DNA of 12,086 nt from JBMYYE01 sp049609065 (GTDB lineage Bacteria > Pseudomonadota > Alphaproteobacteria > Rhodobacterales > Rhodobacteraceae), in assembly GCA_049609065.1 (NCBI GenBank), contig JBMYYE010000070.1:1-12086 (forward strand), in the 5' to 3' direction. The notes below the pieces were generated by a model. It did no database searches, was not told the origin of the DNA, and was given only the letters and a program-made list of their open reading frames with translations. Each line of letters opens with the position of its first letter. Position 1 is the stretch's first letter. Shown piece after piece: positions 1 through 7,059 of this stretch. The translations under genes were made by a program, and so were the position numbers.

Positions 1-194
1 ATTGGCATCAAGGCATATTTTGTCAGCGAACCAAACCCATTGTTCAAAAGTTGGGAAACTCCCCGCTCACCACCCATAAATACCCAAGCACCGAGGATGT
101 TTGCTGCCAAAAATGCCAGCGCCACGGGCATACCAATCGCCATTAGAACAAGTATCACACCGAGGAGTACAGCAAGTGCTTCGAACCATTCCAT
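1..194 (-). CDS. dctM: TRAP transporter large permease (DctM-type), N-terminal part only
   Basis: This is the first ~64 residues of the large membrane subunit of a TRAP transporter, the subunit that carries the Na+-coupled transport path in the inner membrane. Reading the minus strand from 194 gives MEWFEALAVLLGVILVLMAI and then GMPVALAFL, a hydrophobic first helix followed by the Gly-Met-Pro-Val-Ala motif typical of DctM N-termini. The gene runs off the window, so most of its 12 or so expected helices are not visible. There are two adjacent ATGs at 197 and 194. The small-permease stop TGA (196-194) overlaps either one, so translation is coupled to the upstream gene. The pairing with DctQ and DctP supports the call beyond the short sequence. 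Confidence 0.88.
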   Translation of the reverse strand, partial: MEWFEALAVLLGVILVLMAIGMPVALAFLAANILGAWVFMGGERGVSQLLNNGFGSLTKYALMP

Positions 195-694
195 CATTCG
201 TGTATCCCAGCTTCACCCGTGTGCATGATATCTTGCCCGAAGACAAAACGAGAAAATTCAAAAGCCATGAGACTAAAGCTAATCGGAAATGAAATAGTCA
301 AAATCCAACGCGGAAAATAATAGGCGCGCGTGTCATAATCGCTCCGCTCAATATTAGTCAGCATCAGATCCAATCCTTTCCAAGCCAATATCAAACAGAT
401 TAAAACACAAGCAAGTGCGACGCAGCGACTTACTATATTTCTGGCTGTTTCAGGCAATGTAGCGGTGAGGAGTTCGATGTGCACATGGCCTTTTTCTCGC
501 ACAAGCCAAGGTGCTCCAAACATCGTCATGTAGAGCAGGCCGTATTCTGCAGATGTAAAAAGCCAGGCAAAGGGCTGCATCCCCATGTTACGCATGAAAA
601 CCGATAGAATGACTGATATCATGAGCCACACAAGCAAAGCCCCTGACATGCCGGCAAGGCCATATAATAAGCCAAGATAAATGCGCGAATTCAT
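194..694 (-). CDS. dctQ: TRAP transporter small permease (DctQ-type)
   Basis: Small integral-membrane subunit of a TRAP transporter, 166 aa from the ATG at 694. This start is chosen over the upstream ATG at 724 because AGGGGATACG lies directly before it and because the 724 ATG sits inside the stem of a hairpin. Four hydrophobic segments are visible at about residues 8-33, 42-64, 88-107 and 128-150. The loop after the second contains REKGHVHIELL (residues 66-76), which matches the conserved R-E-x-G-H-x-x-x-x-L signature of DctQ proteins. It lies between the binding-protein gene and the large-permease gene, the standard P-Q-M order. Its stop overlaps the start of the next gene. Confidence 0.92.
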   Translation of the reverse strand: MNSRIYLGLLYGLAGMSGALLVWLMISVILSVFMRNMGMQPFAWLFTSAEYGLLYMTMFGAPWLVREKGHVHIELLTATLPETARNIVSRCVALACVLICLILAWKGLDLMLTNIERSDYDTRAYYFPRWILTISFPISFSLMAFEFSRFVFGQDIMHTGEAGIHE

Positions 695-716
695 CGTATC
701 CCCTAACCTCGCAGAA

Positions 717-739
717 TGGCCCACCTAAAAGGTGGGCCA
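717..739 (-). promoter_or_regulatory. Perfect 10-bp hairpin between dctP and dctQ
   Basis: The arms TGGCCCACCT (717-726) and AGGTGGGCCA (730-739) pair perfectly around a 3-nt loop. The structure lies 7 bases beyond the binding-protein stop codon and ends 22 bases before the small-permease start. In the transcribed (minus) direction it is followed by ATTCTGCG rather than a run of T, so it is not a standard intrinsic terminator. A stable stem directly 3' of a periplasmic binding-protein gene commonly protects or partly terminates the message, giving much more binding protein than permease. That role is inferred here. Confidence 0.7.
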
Positions 740-745
740 ATTATT

Positions 746-1759
746 TTACTTGGCTGCGTTTAAGTCATAGAACAATTCAATCAAGCGATCATAATTGCCC
801 GTGCCTCCCGGTTGTTCGCCCATTACGGTCTTCATGCGTTCCCAAGTTTTTTCCCGCGCCGCTGCAAGGTAATTTGCTTTAGCATCACCTTCGAGTGACA
901 CAACTTTCATCCCGGCCGCTCCGAGAGCTGCAAAATCTTCATCGCGTTTTGCACGCAAGGCCATAACGCTGTCTTTTTCGTGCTGCACCGCAACATCTTG
1001 AACTATTTTGCGCGCTTCTTCTGAAAGCGAATTCCACTTATCATTGTTCACGATTACACCAAGGTCCGTTGAGAAGAAGCATGGTTCAATGCGATAGTTC
1101 AGGAATTCGTTCCATTTTAGATCAATTAATCCGATCTGCGTCCAACCTGTTGCATCAACCACACCGCGTTGCAAGGCAGAATAAACTTCCCCTGTTGGTA
1201 GGTCGATCACCTGCGCACCAAGATAGTTGGTAAAGAACGCATTATACACGTTGTTACCCCGCAACTTTAGGCCTTCAACTTCGAGATTGCCGTTCGCATC
1301 AAACTTTGGCTCGTTGCGTGTCCAAAGGTTGTAGCATACACCACTGTCGAACCAGCCAAGGTATTTGAGACCCATCTTTTGCTGATGAATTTCATCGATT
1401 AATGCGATACCGCCATTTTGGCGTGTTTCGACTGCTGTCAGGTTTGACGCCACCAATGCGTCTTTCTCTGGCAGAGCGGCGGCGTAGAATGAACCGGGGG
1501 TATACACCATGTCCACAATACCATCACGCACCGCGTCTGGCTGTTGGAACATACCAATGGCTTCAGGACCACCACGCACATCAATTTGTACAACACCTTT
1601 ACCAGCTTCATTGACCTTGTCTACAAAAGACAAAAAGCTTTTGGTGTAGATAAGAGTCTCAGGGAACGCATGCACTGCCGAAATCGTTTCTTCGGCTTTG
1701 GCAAGCCCTGCGATCAAGGTAGCTCCTGCGAGGAACCCACCTAATAGTTTCATTTTCAT
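746..1759 (-). CDS. dctP: TRAP transporter periplasmic solute-binding protein (DctP-type)
   Basis: Secreted binding protein of a TRAP transporter, 337 aa, the usual family length. The N-terminus has lysines at 2 and 4, a hydrophobic core and a probable signal-peptidase site after LAKA (residue 22). The mature part has family landmarks: GGPEAIGMFQQPDAVRDGIVDM (in the 63-84 region), KLRG with Arg167 at the position of the carboxylate-contacting arginine, and DLPTGEVYSALQRGVVDATG (around 186-205). Arg167 predicts that the ligand carries a carboxylate or similar acidic group, but it does not identify the ligand. The start ATG at 1759 is preceded by GAGGGAGAAGAGAA. It follows the LeuD-like gene by 82 bp on the same strand, so it is probably co-regulated with the GntR/hydratase genes. 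Confidence 0.93.
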   Translation of the reverse strand: MKMKLLGGFLAGATLIAGLAKAEETISAVHAFPETLIYTKSFLSFVDKVNEAGKGVVQIDVRGGPEAIGMFQQPDAVRDGIVDMVYTPGSFYAAALPEKDALVASNLTAVETRQNGGIALIDEIHQQKMGLKYLGWFDSGVCYNLWTRNEPKFDANGNLEVEGLKLRGNNVYNAFFTNYLGAQVIDLPTGEVYSALQRGVVDATGWTQIGLIDLKWNEFLNYRIEPCFFSTDLGVIVNNDKWNSLSEEARKIVQDVAVQHEKDSVMALRAKRDEDFAALGAAGMKVVSLEGDAKANYLAAAREKTWERMKTVMGEQPGGTGNYDRLIELFYDLNAAK

Positions 1760-1777
1760 TTCTCTTCTCCCTCTAAC

Positions 1778-1795
1778 AGAGGTTCAAAAACCTCT
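1778..1795 (-). promoter_or_regulatory. Small hairpin in the leuD-dctP gap, just before the dctP ribosome-binding site
   Basis: The 82-bp gap between the LeuD-like gene and dctP contains the arms AGAGGTT (1778-1784) and AACCTCT (1789-1795) with a 4-nt loop. A weaker 5-bp pair lies at GCACC (1824-1828) and GGTGC (1835-1839). In the minus direction the first hairpin ends about 18 bases before the dctP start. It could be a transcript-processing point or a weak attenuator. I cannot identify a convincing separate dctP promoter. Confidence 0.35.
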
Positions 1796-1841
1796 TTCGT
1801 TTGCGGCACTTTTTGCACCAATTGCACCAGAAGCGGTGCGA

Positions 1842-2456
1842 TTACTTCACCCCATTGGGCCATGCCCAAGGGGTGATATTACAAGCCCTCTCTATGTATC
1901 CTTCGATGCTAGAAAGGTGCTGCTGAGTCATATCTATGTCATCCCAGCCATTGATCAATTTTAAGCGCCAAGTTTCATCAAGCGTGAATACGCACTCAAA
2001 CGATCCAAGGCGCAATTGACATGTGTCAAGATCGATTGCTGTAGGCAGATCAGATTTCGCCTTATGGCAGACGACAAGTTTTGCGTGATCCTGTTCATCC
2101 AAGCGCAATGGCAAAAGTCCATTGTTAACCGCATTAGACGAAAATATGTCGCCAAAACTTGGCGCAATCACTGCCTGAAATCCAGCATCCACCAAGGCAT
2201 ACACAGCCGCTTCTCGTGAAGAACCACTGCCAAAATTGCGGTGCGCGATTAGGACGCTCGGGGTCTTGTCGGTATTAAGCGGGAAACTTGGATCAAGCTG
2301 TCCATAGGCGTCGCGGCGTTGGTCATATAAAAGATAATCGCCATATCCTTCTGACCTAGGAGCAGACATAAAACGCGCTGGAATTAATTGATCCGTGTCT
2401 ACATTCGCCCTAGGCAAATAGGCTGTAATCCCTTTGAGATAGCGCCATCCCCCCAT
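1842..2456 (-). CDS. leuD: Aconitase-superfamily hydro-lyase small subunit (LeuD-like)
   Basis: Swivel-domain subunit that pairs with the adjacent LeuC-like subunit, 204 aa. The motifs match the 3-isopropylmalate dehydratase small subunit: ANVDTDQLIP (17-26), FGSGSSRE (75-82), APSFGDIF (98-105) and the C-terminal NGWDDIDMTQQH (169-180). Two positions differ from E. coli LeuD as I remember it: FGCGSSREHAPWAL reads FGSGSSREAAVYAL here, so the His after Arg-Glu is Ala. The ATG at 2456 overlaps the leuC TGA by one base and has AGGAAAG upstream. A TTG one codon earlier is also possible. No leuA or leuB lies nearby, and the neighbours are transporter and catabolic genes. I therefore read it as a catabolic paralogue acting on an (alkyl)maleate/malate pair rather than the leucine enzyme, with the substrate unknown. 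Confidence 0.85.
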   Translation of the reverse strand: MGGWRYLKGITAYLPRANVDTDQLIPARFMSAPRSEGYGDYLLYDQRRDAYGQLDPSFPLNTDKTPSVLIAHRNFGSGSSREAAVYALVDAGFQAVIAPSFGDIFSSNAVNNGLLPLRLDEQDHAKLVVCHKAKSDLPTAIDLDTCQLRLGSFECVFTLDETWRLKLINGWDDIDMTQQHLSSIEGYIERACNITPWAWPNGVK

Positions 2457-3862
2457 CAATTTGTCTTTCCTGAGAGCAAGTCGCGTACGTCACAAATGGT
2501 GCCAGTCACTGCTGCTGCTGCGACCATTGCAGGCGACATGAGGTGCGTGCGTGCGCCTTTACCTTGACGACCTCTAAAATTACGATTGGTTGAAGAGGCA
2601 CAGCGTTTGCCCGCCGCAACCAAATCTCCATTCATGCCGACACACATCGAGCAGCCAGCGCCAGCCCATTCCAATCCAGCATCTTTGAAGACTTTGTCCA
2701 AACCCTCAGACTCTGCCATCGCTTTGATTTTTAAGGACCCTGGCGAAATAAGACCAGGGATGACGGCACGCCGTCCTTGAAGAACCTCGGCAGCAGCCCG
2801 TAAATCTTCAATCCGTCCATTGGTACAAGAGCCGATAAAGATCTGGTCCACAGGTGTCCCAATGAGCGGTCTTCCCGCCTCAAGCCCCATGTATTCGAGC
2901 GCGGCTTTCGCGGCTTCGGCTTTTGGCGCCTCTAGGTTCTCGAGTGCTGGAATAGTTGCCGTCACGGGCACAGCTTGTTCTGGGCTGGTTCCCCATGTAA
3001 CTATTGGAGCGATATCTTCCGCGCGCAATGTGATTTCTCGATCAAAATATGCATCAGGATCGCTTTTTAGGTCCGACCAATCCTCCATCGCTACTTCAAG
3101 TTTTTGCCCCTGTGGAGCGTATCTGCGATTTTTCACATAGTCGAATGTGGTTTGATCGGGTGCAATCATCCCAAACCGCGCGCCTCCTTCAATCGACAAA
3201 TTACAAAGGGTCATGCGCCCTTCCATACTCAGCGCTTCTATCGTGCTGCCTGCGTATTCAATCGCATGTCCGCGTGCACCGTCTGCACCCAGCAAAGAGA
3301 TCCAGTTCAGCGCGATATCTTTTGCGGTCACAGAAGGCCCCAAAGTGCCCTCGACCTTGATCCGCATCGCACGTGGTTTGCGCTGCCAAATGGTCTGCGT
3401 TGCAAGAACATGCGCCACTTCGGTTGCGCCAATCCCAAAGGCAAGCGCCCCAAAGGCGCCATGCGTTGAGGTGTGGCTATCGCCACAGTTCACCAGCAAA
3501 CCTGGCAGCGTCAGTCCAAGTTCAGGTCCGATCACGTGAACGATCCCCTGATTTTGGTGGGTCAGATCAAACAGCTTAAACCCATGCATCGCAGCATTAT
3601 CGCGCAGTGTTTGCATCATGCGTGGAATACTGGGGTCAATTTGAATCCCAACGCGGTTGGTTGGCACGTAGTGATCCAAAACACCAAAGGTGAGGTTTGG
3701 TTCTTTGACGCGGATTTGTTTTTGGCCAATCTTTGCAAAAGCGTGATGCGATCCCTCATGCACAAGGTGGCGATCCACCCAGAGCAAGGAGGCTCCATCG
3801 TCGCGGCGCAAAATCTCATGCGCATCCCAAAGTTTATCAAGCAAGGTGCGCGGTTGTGTCAT
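2456..3862 (-). CDS. leuC: Aconitase-superfamily hydro-lyase large subunit (LeuC-like, [4Fe-4S])
   Basis: Iron-sulfur subunit of a LeuCD-type hydratase/isomerase, 468 aa, almost exactly the length of E. coli LeuC. The cluster ligands are intact: Cys346 in IGSCTNGRIEDL, and Cys404 and Cys407 in GCSMCVGMN. Other family signatures are CGDSHTSTHGAFGALAFGIG (126-145), SMEGRMTLCN (212-221), PDQTTFDYV and CASSTNRNFRGRQGKGARTH (421-440). Departures from E. coli LeuC, as I recall it, include CTNGR for CTNSR and DHYVPTN for DHNVSTQ. The start chosen is the ATG at 3862, which overlaps the stop of the GntR gene as ATGA. A longer reading from 3901 would extend into that gene. Co-transcription with a GntR regulator and a TRAP transporter argues for a catabolic hydration step. 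Authentic isopropylmalate dehydratase cannot be excluded. Confidence 0.88.
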   Translation of the reverse strand: MTQPRTLLDKLWDAHEILRRDDGASLLWVDRHLVHEGSHHAFAKIGQKQIRVKEPNLTFGVLDHYVPTNRVGIQIDPSIPRMMQTLRDNAAMHGFKLFDLTHQNQGIVHVIGPELGLTLPGLLVNCGDSHTSTHGAFGALAFGIGATEVAHVLATQTIWQRKPRAMRIKVEGTLGPSVTAKDIALNWISLLGADGARGHAIEYAGSTIEALSMEGRMTLCNLSIEGGARFGMIAPDQTTFDYVKNRRYAPQGQKLEVAMEDWSDLKSDPDAYFDREITLRAEDIAPIVTWGTSPEQAVPVTATIPALENLEAPKAEAAKAALEYMGLEAGRPLIGTPVDQIFIGSCTNGRIEDLRAAAEVLQGRRAVIPGLISPGSLKIKAMAESEGLDKVFKDAGLEWAGAGCSMCVGMNGDLVAAGKRCASSTNRNFRGRQGKGARTHLMSPAMVAAAAVTGTICDVRDLLSGKTN

Positions 3863-4659
3863 TGCACGTCTCCGTTCATTTGACCAATCGCAGGCTCCCA
3901 ATGACGCTCATTCTGTTGGCCAACACGCGTCAACGGCATTTCAAGGCGGAACATGTCAGGGCGATAAAGGGCAGAGAGGTACTCTACCCCACTTCCGTCA
4001 ACATCCCGTACAACCCGATCAAGCGACAAAAGCGCCGATCCAACGGCGACCCCGAGCGCAAGCGCGACCTCTGGCCCTGCAAGGGTCGCCGACACTGTTT
4101 GGTGCGCGTTCACGATCTGAACGCCGCTTCGTTCTAGCAAGCTAAACAAAGGCTGTGTTGCCAAATCATTTTCAGAGTAATTCTTTGCAATGTGCGCAGG
4201 AACATAGGTTGTAAGGTGGGAAAACGGCGTCTCGTCAACCTGACGCACACGGGTTGCGACTTGCACCATTTGCGGCGTGTCCCATCCCATCGCGCGGGTC
4301 ACATAATCAGGAGAGGTTTCATAAGCAAAGGACAAGAGCCTCGCAGTAGTTTTGTTTCCCATTTCGACAAGCTGCGGCATCAGCGTGTTAAAGTTCATCG
4401 CCGTGCGTTGATGGTCCGCAGGGGCGCAAACTGTCGTGCCACTACCTGCGCGGCGTTTGATCAGCCCTGCAGCAGCAAGAACATCAAGCGCCTTGCGCAC
4501 GGTGACGCGTGACACCCCATGACTTTCTGCAAGGCGTTGTTCTGTGGGTAATGTTTCCCCATCCGATACACGCCCACTCATGATTTGATCGCGCAGCGCA
4601 AGGTAGACACCTCGTGCCTTTGTTCCTTCTGGCAATGACACGTCGTTTTGCCGATTCAC
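3859..4659 (-). CDS. GntR-family transcriptional regulator, HutC/UTRA type
   Basis: DNA-binding regulator of 266 aa. The winged helix-turn-helix occupies about residues 14-80, with the signature LPTEQRLAESHGVSRVTVRKAL (37-58) and a wing at RRAGSGTTV. A UTRA effector domain follows at about 90-244 and ends in YLSALYRPDMFRLEMPLTR, typical of the HutC subfamily, whose ligands are small metabolites. The start is a GTG at 4659 with CAGGGAAT about 8 bases upstream. A second GTG six codons later is less well placed. It is the first gene of the leftward arm and lies next to the palindromic control region, so it probably regulates itself and both divergent operons, most likely as a repressor released by a pathway intermediate. 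That mode of action is inferred. Confidence 0.93.
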   Translation of the reverse strand: MNRQNDVSLPEGTKARGVYLALRDQIMSGRVSDGETLPTEQRLAESHGVSRVTVRKALDVLAAAGLIKRRAGSGTTVCAPADHQRTAMNFNTLMPQLVEMGNKTTARLLSFAYETSPDYVTRAMGWDTPQMVQVATRVRQVDETPFSHLTTYVPAHIAKNYSENDLATQPLFSLLERSGVQIVNAHQTVSATLAGPEVALALGVAVGSALLSLDRVVRDVDGSGVEYLSALYRPDMFRLEMPLTRVGQQNERHWEPAIGQMNGDVQ

Positions 4660-4720
4660 AGTCTGATTCCCTGTTTGCTTGGCATCATTGTTAAAGATGT
4701 CTCTATCAAAATCAAGTAAG

Positions 4721-4771
4721 TGTATTTTTTAAAATACAAATTTTTGTTAACAAAAATACAAATTTGGTATT
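4721..4771. promoter_or_regulatory. Stacked palindromes, probable GntR operators, in the divergent promoter region
   Basis: Three overlapping or adjacent inverted repeats lie in the 142-bp intergenic region. TGTATTTT-TT-AAAATACA (4721-4738) is a perfect pair of 8-bp arms. ATTTTTGTTAACAAAAAT (4740-4757) is a perfect palindrome. AATAC-AAATTTG-GTATT (4755-4771) has 5-bp arms. In addition AAAATACAAATTT is repeated exactly at 4731-4743 and 4753-4765, a 22-bp period close to two helical turns. The outer repeats have the GTA...TAC arrangement expected of GntR-family operators. The position between gntR and the tautomerase gene is right for control of both arms. Confidence 0.65.
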
Positions 4772-4773
4772 AG
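4744..4773 (+). promoter_or_regulatory. Possible sigma-70 promoter for the rightward operon
   Basis: TTGTTA (4744-4749) and TATTAG (4768-4773) are separated by 18 bases and would place a start site about 20 bases before the tautomerase ATG. Each element matches the consensus only partly, and the region is A/T-rich, so chance matches are likely. Both elements lie within the palindromes, which would allow simple repression. Confidence 0.25.
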
Positions 4774-4789
4774 TTAGAGGACAAACCTT

Positions 4790-4796
4790 GAGGAGG
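4790..4796 (+). promoter_or_regulatory. Strong Shine-Dalgarno site of the first rightward gene
   Basis: GAGGAGG lies 5 bases before the ATG at 4802. It is a near-perfect anti-16S match. This fixes the start and leaves Pro as residue 2, as tautomerase catalysis requires. Confidence 0.8.
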
Positions 4797-4801
4797 ACCG
4801 C

Positions 4802-5368
4802 ATGCCCGTCGTCGATTTGCACGTCATAGAAGGCTATAATAGCGATGAAAAACGCCGTCTTGGGGAATCCATCACAGACGCAATTCGATTCGTAATCCCT
4901 GCACCTTCTGAGCTGGTGACGGTGATGATTCACGATCTGCCAAGCGAAAATTATTACCGCGGACGCACCACAAGAACACCCGCCCCCGCCAAAGCGGACC
5001 CAAGCAAAGTAGTTCAAGACTACCTTGGCGCAATGGAAGCCCGCGACTTGGCCAAGGCACAGTCGTATCTTGGGGAGGGGTTCAAAATGTATTTCCCCGG
5101 AACGGCTGCAATGACGTCTTTGCAAGAGCTCATCGATTGGGCAAAGCCACGCTATAACTTCGTGACCAAGACCTATGATGGGTTCGATGCACTACAAAGT
5201 CCCGAGGACGCCGCCATCGTCTATTGCCGTGGCACACTCTCTGGGGAATGGCCCAATGGGACAGCTTTCAAGGATATTCGGTTCATTGACCGTTTCGAAA
5301 TCGTAAACGGCAAACTCAGACGACAAGACGTTTGGAATGACATCTCAGAAACAAAGGCAAACACATGA
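4802..5368 (+). CDS. 4-oxalocrotonate tautomerase-like domain fused to an NTF2/SnoaL-like domain
   Basis: A 188-aa protein with two parts. Residues 1-60 resemble a 4-oxalocrotonate tautomerase monomer: MPVVDLHVIEGYNSDEKRRL, with Pro2 becoming the catalytic N-terminal proline after Met removal, then a helix and a second strand. A proline/alanine-rich linker (about 55-67) leads to residues 68-184, which resemble an NTF2/SnoaL-like cone fold: a helical start VVQDYLGAMEARDLAKA, MYFPGTAAM, and a final sheet with FIDRFEIVNGKLRRQDVWND. Aligned by eye to 4-OT, the residues at the Arg11 and Arg39 positions are Tyr12 and Thr40 here, so the substrate or reaction probably differs from 4-oxalocrotonate. 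It is the first gene of the rightward operon and its TGA overlaps the hyuB ATG. It likely catalyses a proton or double-bond shift, or a hydration, on a pathway intermediate. The exact reaction is unknown. Confidence 0.78.
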   Translation: MPVVDLHVIEGYNSDEKRRLGESITDAIRFVIPAPSELVTVMIHDLPSENYYRGRTTRTPAPAKADPSKVVQDYLGAMEARDLAKAQSYLGEGFKMYFPGTAAMTSLQELIDWAKPRYNFVTKTYDGFDALQSPEDAAIVYCRGTLSGEWPNGTAFKDIRFIDRFEIVNGKLRRQDVWNDISETKANT

Positions 5369-7059
5369 GCGAGATTGACCCAATTACACTGTCCGTTCTC
5401 GCTGGACGGATGGAACAAATTGCGGACGAGATGGACGCAACTCTTTTCCGCGCAGCCTTTAACCCGATTATTGCAGAGGCCCATGATGCCAGTCATGGTC
5501 TCTATCATGCGGTGAATGGCGATACCTTGGTGCAAGGTAAATCCGGCTTGCCGATTTTCGTTGGGGTGATGTCCTTTGCGGTTAAGGCCGTGATTGAAAA
5601 AGCGGCGGCCGATGGGGACCTCGAAGACGGGGATATCTATATCTTCAACGATGCCCATATCGGTGGCACGCACCTAAGTGATATGCGTCTTGTGCGGCCG
5701 TATTTTCGTGACGGGGTGCTCTTTTGTTACCTAGCCTCTGTGGGCCATTGGCATGACATGGGCGGCGCTGTGCCGGGGAACTATAACCCTGCTGCAACAG
5801 ATGTTTTCCAAGAGGCGTTTGTTCTGCCTCCGGTCAAGCTCGCAAGAGCGGGAAAAATCAACCAAGACATCATCGACATCATGTTGCGCAACACCCGTTT
5901 GCCGCAATCCGCGAGGGGAGATTTAAACGGCCAGCTCAGCGCGCTTGATCTTGGTGTTAAACGGATGGACGAGCTTCTTGACGAATATGGCGCAGAGACC
6001 GTTTCCGCCGCGCTCGTGGCCTTGGGGCATCGCGCCGAGCGTCTAATGCGCTCTGAACTTGAAGCCCTTCCAAATGGCCGTTGGGAGGCCGAGGACTTTC
6101 TTGACAATGACGGCATCGAGGATACGCCTTTGTCGATCAAAGTTGCCCTTGAAATCCAAGGGGATCAGATGACGTTGGATTTCACGGGGTCCGCGCCACA
6201 ATGTGCAGGTCCAGTCAACATTGCGCTTCCGACAACTGTTGCAACCGCTTATGTCGCGATCAAACATATCTTTCAAAACCTCCCTGCAAATGCAGGTGTT
6301 ATGCGCCCGATCGATGTAATTGTTCCCAAAGGTTCGATTTTGTCGGCAGAATTTCCTGCGCCAACAGGCGGATATACCGAAACCATTTTGCGCATGATCG
6401 ACGTGATTTTCTCGGCATTTTCCAAGGCCGCGCCGGATCGCGTGGTGGCCCATGCATATGGAACGATCAACGCGCTCTCTATCGCGGGCAAACGCAAGGA
6501 CGGGAAACCTTGGGTGATGTTTAGCTTCTATGGCGGCGGACACGGTGGATCGCCTGAAGGGGATGGACTTAATCACGGCAATGCGCCGATTTCAACGGCG
6601 ACCATCCCTCCTATGGAAATCCTCGAAGCCGCCTACCCAATCATGTTCCGCCAATGGGCCTTGCGCCCCGAGAGCGCGGGACCGGGCAAACATCGTGGCG
6701 GCATGGGGGCCATCTATGAAATTGAAGTTCTCGAAGAGAATGGCGCAGAGGCGTTTTTGTTCGGTGAGCGCGGACGCTATGCGCCGCAGGGCATTGCAGA
6801 GGGCGAAGAGGCGGCCCTTAATGTGTTCAGTTATCAACAAGATGACGGTTGGCACAAACCGCCGCTTGCCTCGAAAGTTCGCGGAATACGTTTGAAACAA
6901 GGCCAAGCTGTACGGCTCGAAACGCCGGGCGGTGGGGGCTATGGCCCAACATCAGAACGCGCACCTCTTGCGGTGGCACGGGACGTAGCAAGTGGATTGT
7001 TAAGTGCGGTAAACGCCGATGAAACCTATGGCACAGCATGGCGGGAGGCACAGTCATGA
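5365..7059 (+). CDS. hyuB: Hydantoinase B/oxoprolinase-family subunit (HyuB-like)
   Basis: A 564-aa subunit of the HyuB family, which with HyuA forms ATP-dependent enzymes such as N-methylhydantoinase, 5-oxoprolinase and acetone/acetophenone carboxylases. Family landmarks are DPITLSVLAGRMEQIADEM (5-23), NDAHIGGTHLSDM (95-107), GHWHDMGG (127-134, candidate metal-binding His/Asp), LPQSARGDLNGQLSA (179-193), GGYTE in the middle and a C-terminal LETPGGGGYG. The length is normal for a stand-alone HyuB. The ATG at 5365 overlaps the previous stop as ATGA, with AAAGG upstream. The gene order B then A is common in such operons. It may open a lactam or imide ring or carboxylate a ketone. The sequence does not decide which, but the absence of a carboxylase gamma subunit in the window favours a hydrolase. 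Confidence 0.92.
   Translation: MSEIDPITLSVLAGRMEQIADEMDATLFRAAFNPIIAEAHDASHGLYHAVNGDTLVQGKSGLPIFVGVMSFAVKAVIEKAAADGDLEDGDIYIFNDAHIGGTHLSDMRLVRPYFRDGVLFCYLASVGHWHDMGGAVPGNYNPAATDVFQEAFVLPPVKLARAGKINQDIIDIMLRNTRLPQSARGDLNGQLSALDLGVKRMDELLDEYGAETVSAALVALGHRAERLMRSELEALPNGRWEAEDFLDNDGIEDTPLSIKVALEIQGDQMTLDFTGSAPQCAGPVNIALPTTVATAYVAIKHIFQNLPANAGVMRPIDVIVPKGSILSAEFPAPTGGYTETILRMIDVIFSAFSKAAPDRVVAHAYGTINALSIAGKRKDGKPWVMFSFYGGGHGGSPEGDGLNHGNAPISTATIPPMEILEAAYPIMFRQWALRPESAGPGKHRGGMGAIYEIEVLEENGAEAFLFGERGRYAPQGIAEGEEAALNVFSYQQDDGWHKPPLASKVRGIRLKQGQAVRLETPGGGGYGPTSERAPLAVARDVASGLLSAVNADETYGTAWREAQS

Noticed and set aside
717..739. Hairpin as a rho-independent terminator of the dctP transcript.
   Set aside because: No T-run follows it in the minus direction, and dctQ and dctM continue directly downstream.
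1842..3862. Assignment as the leucine-biosynthesis operon.
   Set aside because: There is no leuA or leuB nearby. The genes lie between a GntR regulator and a TRAP transporter, and conserved positions differ.
3862..3901. Upstream in-frame extension of the LeuC-like protein (start at 3901).
   Set aside because: The extra 13 residues lie inside the GntR coding end and have no family match. The ATG at 3862 gives the standard LeuC length and an ATGA overlap.
2820..4145. Several plus-strand open frames of about 100-136 codons opposite leuC and gntR.
   Set aside because: They are antisense to well-supported genes, lack ribosome-binding sites and have no recognisable domains.
7038..7055. Earlier ATG for the HyuA-like gene.
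   Set aside because: It would add six residues and a longer overlap. The ATG at 7056 has the GGGAGG site at good spacing and the same ATGA overlap as its neighbours.
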